Shown piece by piece: positions 20,693 through 30,479 of a stretch of 64,000 bases of DNA. The notes under the pieces were generated by a model. It saw only the letters and a list, made by a program, of their open reading frames with translations. It ran no database searches and was not told the DNA's origin. The DNA is taken from assembly GCA_033439765.1 (NCBI GenBank), contig JAULSN010000004.1:444001-508000 (forward strand), written 5' to 3'. The number at the start of each line of letters is the position of its first letter. Position 1 is the stretch's first letter. Source of the stretch: Lasiosphaeria ovina. Taxonomy: Eukaryota; Ascomycota; Sordariomycetes; Sordariales; Lasiosphaeriaceae. The translations under genes were made by a program, and so were the position numbers.

Positions 20693-22567
20693 ATGCCCAA
20701 GCAATACGTTCTTTTCGGCCGCCCGGTCCCCCGGCTCGGCTCGCGACACGTCTCGCTCCTGCTTGTCGCCATCTCCATCTTCGCCGTCGTCAGCCTGCTG
20801 TTCACACTGCCCGGCGCGGATGTGGCCGGCCGAAGCAGCAAGTCGTTGAAAAGCCACTGGGCAAGCAGCATATACCACTTCAAGCAGCCCTCCCATGCGC
20901 CCGAGCGCCAGTCAAATGACACGTACGGCGACTCGTCGTGGTACTCCAACTTCCGGTGGCTCTCGATGCCCTTTAGCAGCTCCGTGACGCTCGACCACAA
21001 CCGCCAAGTCCTGCCGGTCATGCACAAGCGCCCCGCCATCTACTGCTACTACGACAACACACTAGTCAAGGACGACAAGAAGCTGAGGGAGGCCGAGAGT
21101 GATTTGCTCCTGGCGTGGAGACGTGCCTGGTGGGCCCAGGGGTTCAAGCCCGTCATCCTCAGCGCTGCTGAAGCCGCAAACAACCCTCGATACGGCGAGC
21201 TTACGAAGCGCGAGGGCATGGACCCGGCCCTTCTCGCCGACTTCATGCGCTGGCTGGCTTGGGAGAATATGGGTGGCGGTCTACTCGCCTCACACCTCGT
21301 GTTTCCCATGGCCCCGTACAACGACCCGCTGCTGGCGTTTCTACGACGCGGCGAGTTCCCGGCGCTGACTATGTGGAAAGACTTGGGCGACGGGCTGTTT
21401 GTCGGTCCCACGGCCGAAGTCACGGCGGCCATCAAGCTTGCCATGGCGAGCCCACACCTCAAGATCGCAAAGGACTTCTTGACCACCCTTTCCAGCGACA
21501 CCAACGAAAAGATCTTTACCGTTGACGAGCACGCCAACTCGCTGGCCTACTATCAACCAAGCACGCGCGAGACCAAGTACACCAAAGTCGCCGAGGCCAT
21601 GACCACGTCACCCGCCTCCGGAGTCCAGGGCCTCACCCAGCTCGTCGAATCGCACCTGCACCTGACATGGCAGAGCTTCTTCCCCGACGGCATCGACGTT
21701 GTCAAGCCCCTCCCGCACCACACCACACACCTGATCAGCCCCGCCTACCAGCTAGCGCTCCGACTGACACGCTGCCCCGCGACGCCGATGCCCAAGTCGT
21801 GCCCGCCCAACATCGCCACATGCACGCCGTGCGACGAGACGCGGCGCCTTCGGATCTCAACACCCGCACCCTACCGCAACACATCGACCGTGTACACGAT
21901 CGGCACGGTGCCGCACCCGTACACGGCGGCGTCGCTGGCGAACCCACGCACGCACATCGACGTGCGGTGGGTGCGCCGCGACTCGGGCGGCCGCGACCCG
22001 TGGGTCGTCGACCTGACGCAGGACCTGTGCGCGCGGGGCGTTTCGGCGGGGCCGCGGCTGCTGCGCTTCAAGGAGGCCGTGGCCTCGGACCTGGGCGCCG
22101 CCCACTCGCTGTGGCTGCTCGCCGAGCGCGGCCTCCCCGACGATCTGGACTGGCACTTTGGCTTTGCCGTTCCCGACGACGACGAATCAGACGAAGCCGC
22201 GGATAAACCCAAGACGACACCTCCCAAATTACCGCCCATGCACGACCCCAAAGACGGGCCGCAGCCAACAGCAGAAGAACTAAGCCTCGAACAGGCGCTC
22301 CTCGCGCGCGCACAAGCCATCGTCGGCGCCGGCGACGGGGAAGGCAAGCAATCCAAGAGCCGCGCGAGCAAAGAGGACGCCGTCGTGCGCGACGCCGTCG
22401 AGGCGTGGAACCTGGCCGACGTCGAGGCGTGGCGGTTCACGCGCGCAGTCCTCGCCCGCCGGACCGTCGAGCGCAAGACGTGGGACGAGGCCGAGTCGAA
22501 ATTCGCCGGCGGCATGGGGTCCGAGAGGAAGGGCCGGAGGAACGGCTGGAACCGGTGGTTGGATTAA
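20693..22567 (+). CDS. type II membrane protein, glycosyltransferase-like, unknown function
   Basis: This is a single-exon gene of 624 aa from the ATG at 20693 (MPKQYVLFGRPVPRLGSRHV). The frame is open further upstream but has no ATG there. A short basic N terminus precedes one hydrophobic helix (about residues 20-38, VSLLLVAISIFAVVSLLFTL), with no cleavage site after it. This gives the topology of a Golgi type II enzyme, with the rest luminal. The stretch IYCYYDNTLVKD...WRRAWWAQGFKPVIL, then LLADFMRWLAWENMGGGLLA, resembles the region in sugar-transferring GT-A proteins that reads ADxxRxxxLxxxGGxYxDxD. However, the metal-binding DxD is replaced by ASH, so it may be an inactive or divergent relative. 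Cys-rich CPPNIATCTPC and a charged C-terminal tail follow. The function is not known; the glycosyltransferase link is inference. Confidence 0.6.
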   Translation: MPKQYVLFGRPVPRLGSRHVSLLLVAISIFAVVSLLFTLPGADVAGRSSKSLKSHWASSIYHFKQPSHAPERQSNDTYGDSSWYSNFRWLSMPFSSSVTLDHNRQVLPVMHKRPAIYCYYDNTLVKDDKKLREAESDLLLAWRRAWWAQGFKPVILSAAEAANNPRYGELTKREGMDPALLADFMRWLAWENMGGGLLASHLVFPMAPYNDPLLAFLRRGEFPALTMWKDLGDGLFVGPTAEVTAAIKLAMASPHLKIAKDFLTTLSSDTNEKIFTVDEHANSLAYYQPSTRETKYTKVAEAMTTSPASGVQGLTQLVESHLHLTWQSFFPDGIDVVKPLPHHTTHLISPAYQLALRLTRCPATPMPKSCPPNIATCTPCDETRRLRISTPAPYRNTSTVYTIGTVPHPYTAASLANPRTHIDVRWVRRDSGGRDPWVVDLTQDLCARGVSAGPRLLRFKEAVASDLGAAHSLWLLAERGLPDDLDWHFGFAVPDDDESDEAADKPKTTPPKLPPMHDPKDGPQPTAEELSLEQALLARAQAIVGAGDGEGKQSKSRASKEDAVVRDAVEAWNLADVEAWRFTRAVLARRTVERKTWDEAESKFAGGMGSERKGRRNGWNRWLD

Positions 22568-23236
22568 AAAATTGAATTAAAATGGATGTAATGGATTTCG
22601 ATCGAATCTCGGCCGCATAACTTTGTTAGGGTGGAATTTCTTTGGCCCCAAGGTTAGCGGTTGGCTTGGTCTGGTCTGGCCTGGTCTGGCCGGCCTAGCT
22701 TGTCAAACTAAATGTCTCCGTCTCTCCCTCTTTCATTATCTCTTGTTCTACGATCGCACAACCTTGGCATAGAGGTACTTGGCGGGCGTATTATGGTCTG
22801 GCATGATCCTGTTTGGGAAAAAGGCATTGTGTATATATTGGGTTTACATGTCATGATAGGGGAGTTGTGCTTGGTTTGGCTTACAATACATTATCGTCCT
22901 ATCGACATCACAAAACAAAGCCTCAACACTAGGAGCTTGAGGTATACATGACTTTTCTGTGCTACAAAAGAGCTATTCTACATGACCTAATAGTAGTAAT
23001 CTTGCCCTTGCTTGATTATACTTCCTTCTCTCATAAGAACTGCAAAACTCATCGAGTCTACCGATTAGTACGGCAACAACTGCCTGAACCTGGCAACAAG
23101 AATGATGCGGATAACGTCATGCATCTCTTCGTACTCGTCCCGACGTTATCGTTGCTTGTCATAGCCGAACACAAAAATAAAACAATACACTGAGCTGGTC
23201 AAGCATGCCCACCGCCCTAACAATGTGATACACTTC
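22568..23236. other. intergenic between convergent genes
   Basis: Both flanking genes end here. TGGTCTGGCC repeats lie at about 22663-22690. No coding region is seen. Confidence 0.6.
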
Positions 23237-26200
23237 TCAGATCTTGAAAACCGATGACAGGTCGCGACGGTCCGAAGCATCCATCAAAATATTCTTGAAC
23301 TGGTCCTCGAGCGATCCCACGCTGTTGGGTGGGCGATTCTCTCCGCGCTTCTCTGGCGCCGGCGCAAGTAAGCCTCCTCCGTCGCCGCAGTTGCCAAAAT
23401 CCGATACGAGCTTGGCTGGCGAGGCATCACAAATAGGAGAGTACGACTGCTTGTTGACAGAAGGGCTGAGCGATGCCGCAGCATGTCCCGCGTAGTGCGG
23501 CAAGTAACCCTGGGCAGTGGTGGACGACAGTGCACTGCTCGTTGGGCACTTCTTCAGCACCGTCTGCCAAAGCTTCGTACTAATTGGTCGTGTCAGCGAT
23601 CCCGTGCTTCACCACGCTCAGCTGGCTACTCACCCAGATTTCTCCGATCGTCTATCAAGCGAGCCAATAGACGTAGCATCCACACTGTTCTCACGAGATT
23701 GCAAAACTGTCGACAGGTCTGCAAAACCGGCACCCTCGGGCACCACCGGGTCATCACAGGTACTGTAAATCTGAGTCTCAAAAGAACAAGCTCTGGCGTG
23801 TCTGACGGCAGCACACCCATCCTCGCTCACCACGACCGCCTTGGAAGCAACTGACTTTTGCACTGGTGTCATGGGACGAAAGGGGTCCGAGTCTGATTTG
23901 GTAGGACGAAAATCGTAGTTGCAGTCAGCGCGAGCAGTCGGAACGCGACAAGCAGCGCGGCCTCGCGGAGGGCTCGCAGGAAGGATAGCGTGCTCCTTGA
24001 CAGGGGAAGGCGGATAGAAGTGCTTCCCATCAAACTTTGGGAGGCCCTGAACCACAGACTTGGGCGCCTTGCCCCAGTACAGGAATCGCGCACGACGTTC
24101 GTCGTCCGTTAATGGTCTATTGTACACGTAATCCAAGTCCTTGGCAGTGCGGTGGTTGACGCCTTTCGGAAGGGTTCCAAGAAGATACGGAACTCCAAAG
24201 TTCGACTCCTCGCGGCCTTTACTGGGGCCCGCAGGTTCGAGCTGGACTGGATCATGTTGACGTGTCGTGCCCCAGGATCGAGAGCTGGTAGGCTCATGCT
24301 CATCAAACATGTGAGGCTGCTTCTGACCGGCGGCAGCCAAAAGTCTTCTCTCAGTCTCGTCCGGATTCTCCTTGGGATAGTCGGAAGAACACCAGCTGGG
24401 CTGGAAAACGGGGGCCTTTGCCGCATCACTTGGAAGTCCCGACCTCCTCATCATGTCCGAAAAAGTCGGCCGAACCCGATCGGGGGAAAACTCAAAAGCA
24501 ACTCTGCCGCCTTCACCGACAGAGGTATTAATTCCCTGGCTGGAGCGTGCAAGCCTTCGTTTCTGTGTCGCAGCCGACTGTTCAGCGGCGGGTTTGGCTT
24601 CTGGATTGCCATGCTGCGCTTGAACTTCGGCTTCCAATGTTGCCAGCACCTTAGGAGACGGCTCGACTTCAGCAATATTGGCCGCTGGCTCTGAGGCGGA
24701 AGCCCTTGATTCCGTATCCTTTCCGTCTTTGGTCTGAACGGCTTCGCCTAGGACGGCTTTCTCGTACTCAATTTGAGACTCGTAAACCCGCTCAAACCGC
24801 TTGATGTGCTCTCGCAGGTTCAGAATCTGAGCCTCCATCTCCTTTTCGTCAATCTGATGGCGGTTGTATTGCAGCTGGTCCTCGTTGTACTTCAGCGAAC
24901 TCTTGAAGCTGGCAATCTGCTTCTTCGTGATGTCGCTGGGCTTGATTGACGAGATTGGGGGAGCCATGGGCTGTTGAAAATTAGAATTGGCCGGGACAAT
25001 ATGGTGGGCTGCAACTGCCGGAATCCCAGGAGGACCGTGATGAGGTGGACCATAGGGTGAGGCGGCCGCCATCGTGGCAGTCCCGTTTGGCACCGTTGGC
25101 GACATCATACGGCCCTGCAACTGGGGGGCAACACCTGGGGCGATACCGACCATCTGGATTGGCATCATCTGGCCACCCATGGGGGCGGAAAATGCTGTCT
25201 GGACCGGATACATCCACTGGTTATTGTAAAAGAACGGCTTGCTCATGTCAAAGAACTCGGGTGATGTGAGCTTTACCTTCTCCTTTTTGTCATCCAGAGA
25301 CCCATTCTCGTCTCGAATCTCTCCAGGCCTCGCATTGTGGCTGTCCTTCAAGGCGCTGTCAGCCGCGAGCTGAGTCATGGCAGAATGATTGATAGGAGGC
25401 GGAGCAAAAGGCATTCCGGGAGAGAGGTGTGTCCCAAACGCCATTGGCACAAAAGACATGGGCGCCTGGAGCGGTTGAAATCCAGGAGGATATCCGCCGA
25501 TGAACTGAGGCATGACGGGAATTGGCTGTCCCAAGCCCATCTGGCCAAGTGACGGCTTCGGATGGATTACCTTGTCCATGAGCGGCTGGCCATCGAGAGC
25601 AGGGCTCTCTTTGCCTCGCTTAGATGTAGGCGATGCAGGACCACGAGTGTTGGGAACAATGCGGCCGCCGGCGGTCACTCGGACATGCGTAGGGGAGACA
25701 ACGGCCTTGTAGAACCGCTGAAATCCCTCGCTTCTCTGGGCGAGAAGTCCACTGGGAGCAGAAAGAGGCTCGTTGATAGCAACCTCAGAGTCGCTTCGGC
25801 CACGATATTTCCACTCCATGGGACGTGAGGCTTCGTAAGCTACCTCCCGAACCAGCTCTCGGGCAGGCTCAGGAATCGGTTCGCGGACCATCTCACGAAC
25901 CGGCTCACGGACTGGCTCACGGACTGGCTCGCGGACTGGTTCGCGGACTGGTTCCGGAGCAGGCTCTCGAGCAGGCTGACGGGCAAAACGGCGGTTCATG
26001 TTGCCTCTGAACAAGAGGACTTCGGACTCGGCCGACGAATCGTTCTTCTTGTGCATGTTTGGCAGCGGCTTGGCATCCGAAGACTCGCTTCCAGAATCAC
26101 GGATGATATCGACTGCAAATATCATGGTATTAGCATCAGACCCATGAGGGGCTCGAGAGAAGCCGAGCTATACCGATTTCCGGATTTTTAGCCAAAACTG

Positions 26201-26681
26201 AGACGACGCCCGTGGAGGCATGATCACCGCGAAGGCTCAAAAGCTCGGAGATTGTATAGCTCCGACGACCCATGTTGTGTGTAATGTGCGCGAACAGAAA
26301 GTATGCCCGGGGGATTGGGAAGGACCGCCAGCGAAACAACGTGGGAAATGTTTTGTTGTGAACCAAGTCGGCTGGAAGTGAGGAGTTGACGAATGCCAAG
26401 ACGGGCAAGAGGCGGACCTCGGTGCTGCAGTCTGGATCTATCAGCCTTTGTGCCTCAAGTTGAGACAGTAAAAACTCTGGGAAAAGACCACGGTCGACGT
26501 CGCCGATGGTCTCTGTCGCCGAGCGATCCACAACTTCAACAAACGAGCAACGGCTGTCGTTCAAAAGGCGGTATCTCGCCGCCACGAGGAGGTGTGGGGG
26601 AATGGGGATGTCATTTTGCTGGAAATCCGCAAGAAGCTTGAGCAGCCGCTTGCCGCGCTTGCGTTGTGAAGGTTGTCTCAT
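23237..26681 (-). CDS. large disordered protein with possible eIF4E-binding motif
   Basis: Minus-strand exons are 26681-26174, 26112-23634 and 23579-23237, joined at GTATAG...TTGCAG and GTGAGT...ATTAG, giving 1109 aa. I do not recognise a named family. The first 170 residues are ordered-looking and basic, and contain GRRSYTISELLSLRG at about 139-153, where YTISELL fits the YxxxxL-hydrophobic motif used by eIF4E-binding proteins. After this come a tandem Arg-Glu-Pro repeat (about 210-250), a Pro/Met-rich stretch (GGYPPGFQPLQAPMSFVPM), and a coiled coil (about 540-620, ITKKQIASFKSSLKYNEDQL). The C-terminal half is disordered. The layout (basic N terminus with the motif, then long low-complexity tail) is like 4E-T/Eap1-type translational repressors, but this is inference. 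Another reading is an unrelated RNA-granule scaffold. Confidence 0.6.
25864..25980. repeat. tandem 12-bp repeat coding Arg-Glu-Pro units
   Basis: About nine degenerate 12-bp units of the type GGCTCACGGACT lie within the second exon of the 1109-aa protein. On the minus strand they encode (Val/Ala/Met)-Arg-Glu-Pro, with occasional Pro-Glu-Pro. The unit length of four residues keeps the frame, so copy number can vary without breaking the gene. Confidence 0.85.
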
Positions 26682-27966
26682 CTTGTAGTGACTAGTGTAT
26701 AGGGGTTGCTGGCGGCAAGGGCGGGAGGAAGAGGAGTGTTGTAGCTGTGGTGTTATTTGGGGGGAGAGGGGGAGAGGGGGAGAGGGCGGGAGGGCGGCGA
26801 GAGGGGCATGACGAGAAGAAGAATGCGGTCAACATACCTAGAAGTGTGCCACAATAGCTAGGCCGCGGCGATGGCAGACTGAATTGAACAATTGCAGTAC
26901 GTAGAACAATGGGGAGCTTCCGGGTGCGGATACGGGTGAGAGACGAAGAGGCGACCGCTGAGGAGAGGGCCGCAATTGTTTCTGCTGAGACCAAAAATCA
27001 AAATTCCGGCCGACGCCAAGGTCAGCTCAACGAAGCGATCGATCAGCCGATGCTAGGCGCTGGGCAATAGGCAAGTGCCAGACCTTGAACGAATAGAGAG
27101 CCGGTAACGAAGCTTGGAGATGGGACGGAGACAAGGGTCGACGATGCAAAATGACACGACGGTGATGAAAGAAAGGTGGCAGCAGAGAACCTCGCAGGAA
27201 AGCTTCTTTAAACTTGAGGCAGGCGGCCCAACGGTCGAAGCGAGCCCCACAGAACTCTGGGAAATAAACGGAAGGTACGCCTTGAAGGCGGCCAAGACAG
27301 TGTAAACAAGAAAGTACGGTTTCCAGAGGCAGCAGTGGGGCAGCAGTGAGGCAACAGTGAAGCAGTAGTGACAAGGAAGGAGGGCAGGAAAGCAGGAAGG
27401 CGTGAATCGTATCAACTGGGTTCTCACCTTCGAAACTGCCTGGTGATGTGGCTGTTTTGGAGTTTGAGAATTAGGTTTGGAGTTAGGTAAGTTGAGGTGA
27501 GAAGGAGCCCGACGTGTCTTGGCCAAGAAAAACGAGAGGGAAGGAACGCGCTCGCCAGAGGAAGTTGAACTTCAGGTGGATGAAGTAACCGGGGTGACCA
27601 AAAAGACCTGTTGCTTTTCGTCCGAAGCGTCCAGGACGCGCAAGACGCCTAGCACGAGCTCCACTTGCTTTCCCAAAGATAGCCTCTGTTGCAGTAAACA
27701 TTCATTGCTGTGTCATAACGCTCTGAGGCTCCGTGGCAATTGCGTAAGCCGTACACTTGACCTCAATCCTCCAGTTGAGTTGAGTGCCTTGCCTGGGTAT
27801 ATGCATATATCTGGTGGACTTCGTCGTGCCTCCGGACCGCCAGCTACCTAGCTCAAGCCCAAGCTTCGCTACCCTCCCATGCCTACCTGCCTGCATGCTG
27901 CCAGCATATCTGCCCATCTACCTCATCTACATAGATATGCCAGCATAGGGCACCTGGTTGATAGAA
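26682..27966. other. intergenic, leader of the 1109-aa protein gene
   Basis: Bases next to 26682 include a GGGAGAGGGGGAGAG purine run (26760-26785) and are the probable 5' leader and promoter. Open frames on both strands are short and do not resemble proteins. Confidence 0.5.
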
Positions 27967-29785
27967 TCAGTTTGCTCCCCAGACCCCCAGAGTCCAGGCT
28001 GAGCTGGCAGCGGCACCTCTTATCAGCCCGCCCGCACCAAGACTCTGTCTTTGCTGCGTTTTGGGATCGACATCGCTCGCCTTGCTCGCACCTGCTGCGC
28101 CTTGTTGGAGCCAGAGATCGCGACCAATTGTTGCAATGGCCGGCGTCTTAAGGTGACTAATCATACTGGCGCCGGTCCAGGCTCCGAGGGACTCGAGAGC
28201 TCTCATCTGGCCCTGAACTCTCGGTCGTTTATCGCCGCCTCTTTTCAGCTGCTCATCAATAGGGTCGACCTCTGGAGTATTATTTGCCGCGTCGTGCCAA
28301 ACCCCATCTTGTTCCTCGCCGCCGCCACCACCACCACTACTGCCGCCTGCCTGTGATGCCGCATCGGTTGGGCCGGTGCTTGCTTGACGCGTGCTTCGGT
28401 TCAGCTTGAGATTTGAACGTAGCTGCTCGGTTGCTTTGCCTTGCACAGAGTCCCAGCCTCTCTGTTGTATGAGATGGGACACCTCGTCAAAGATCCGTTT
28501 ACGCAGCCCCAGAACGCCCGTGCACCCGCCAGTAAATATAATCCGCGACATACATATTGCGCGGACATCCAATGGAAGGTTGAGGAGGTTGCGGTATACT
28601 AGCAGATATACCGGTAACTCGTGGTCGTCAAAGCTGCTCTGGGAATAGCGTGAGTCAAAAAATGTATTCTCGCAAGGCTCTGTGAGTAGGTCGTAAGGCA
28701 AGTTTAGCGATGTAGGCGGTTTCGCTGATTTCAGAGGAATCGTCGCAGTGGCAGCCTTTCCAGAAGTCGAGTAGCCTCGGGCATCAGATTCGTCGTGTTC
28801 TTGCACCGTCGGCAGGCCCTCGGCGGTTTGGGTAACCGTGGTGGTGGCTGCATGGTAAGGCTTACACCAGACCATGCGTGTGGTAATCTCATCGCACTCT
28901 TCGAAGCTCAGCGCATAATCCTGGGCCTGTTGAGAGTCATGAGCAGCTTCGGTCTCTTTCCGAGCCTGGGGGAGATGTTTCGCGAGAAGATTATGAGTCT
29001 GCTCTACTAGCATCCTACCTCCGCGGATGGTCCGACCGCAATTGACCTCGCGGTACTCGTAGACAGCCGTGACGACGGTCTCGCTCCAGCCCAGGTCGAC
29101 GACGAGGGCTGACCGCATGCCAGCGGCCACAGCTGAGGCCACCGGGGACGACAACAGTGAGACCGTGGGCGACTGGAACCGGTTAAACAGACTGTCTAGG
29201 GCCGTTGAAAGTAACGGGATGGGCAAGTCCGAAGGAAGCACGCAAACCACTCTGCGGGGACGCGAGTCGATGAGTAAATACCTAGGTGGGGTGTTAGTCA
29301 AGTCACATAAATGGCATAAAAATAGCCCGGGGATGTATGCGGTACCTGCTGAAGGCGTCTCTCAGAGCCCTCTCAATCTTGTCGCCGACTAAGCCGAGGT
29401 CAAGACCGCGGACGTCGGACTGCCATAGCTCGTGGTCGCGGCCCCATGGCTTTCCGGCCGCAGCCTTCCTCCAGTCATCGTGGTAGTCTGTCTGCCAAGC
29501 GCGAAAGTCACCGACGCGGCGCTGGTGGTCGGGGCCAAACCAGATGCTGCCCCGGGGCGCTGCATCTCCAGCGAAGCCAACTTGCAGCTTCCGAGTGCCA
29601 AACTCAATGATAATGAGATCCTCTTCAGCGCGGAGACTGGACGGCGAGGCGAAGGCCGATGTGATAGGCCGCAGCGGAGTTGACGGCCCACTCGACGGCC
29701 CGTGGTAGCCAGCGGCGGGGGGCGAGCGTATGTTAGCGACAGAACGATGCGGCAGCGTCGTCGGCGGTCCTGTCGCTGAGGCCAT
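27967..29785 (-). CDS. arp10: actin-related protein Arp10 (Arp11/RO-7), dynactin pointed end
   Basis: Minus-strand exons are 29785-29346 and 29281-27967 (intron GTACCG...CACCTAG), giving 584 aa. The first in-frame ATG begins MASATGPPTTLPHRSV. The actin fold starts at about residue 55 with LIIIEFGTRKLQVGFAGDAAPRG, the phosphate-1 loop region of actin-like proteins. Later come RRVVCVLPSDLPIPLL, ALVVDLGWSETVVTAVYEYR (phosphate 2), and SRIIFTGGCTGVLGLRKRIF. The sequence is far from conventional actin and longer than usual, with inserts at about 340-365 (Ser/Thr-rich) and 465-500 (GGSSGGGGGGEEQDG). The divergence and the filamentous-fungal pattern fit Arp10/Arp11, known in Neurospora as RO-7. That protein caps the Arp1 filament in dynactin and supports dynein transport of nuclei and vesicles. 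It could instead be another divergent Arp, such as Arp9, but the sequence favours Arp10. Confidence 0.7.
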
Positions 29786-30479
29786 TGCTGCGAGAGACTG
29801 AGAAGACCCCAGTGGCTTGAATGTCCAAATAAAAGCCAAAAATAAAAAGACAAAAAAGCGCGAGGTGTAAGGCCTCGCAAGAGCGCCAATTGCCAGTTAC
29901 ATTAAAAAAATCCCTATGACTTGTAATGTCAATACGAGTAGGGTAGTCCTGGTCCCGCGTCAAGCTTCAGGTGTTGTGCTGTGAAGCTGTTTCAGGTAAT
30001 AAATGGGGATGGACACTTCCCGTGTCGTCGGGTCCAGCATGAGGCTTCTAACCCCTGCTTCAAGTCCAAACGGATGGAGGCAGCTGGAGTCCTTTACTTG
30101 CATAAATGCACCCTGTTAAGTTCGGTTATGAACGTAACGAGTTACTACGAATTACAAATACCTAGTACGGCGGCAAGGCCCACCTCGGACCCACCACCTA
30201 GAGGCTGAAGTGACACTGCCAGCTGTTGCCCTTGCCAACCCCCACACCTGATCACAAGCGGAAGGAGGTCAACAAAGGGCAATTGCCTCCGCCATCGCCC
30301 TCAAGAGCTGCCGCAAAGCGAGCAACACCAGAGCTAAACGACTCAGATGGTCTGAATAACTGCATGCATACTTGGCTCTAATAACATAGCTTGATCTACA
30401 TTTTGGTCTTGCATCCATTTGAACATCTCCTAGGGAGGAAGGAACGGTTTGGCTGAGCCAACTTCAAGAACTTGCCAAG
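29786..30479. other. divergent promoter region between ARP10 and GEN1
   Basis: The 694-bp spacer separates two genes transcribed outward, so both promoters lie here. The stretch next to 29786 is A-rich (AAATAAAAAGAC). Nothing coding is seen. Confidence 0.6.
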
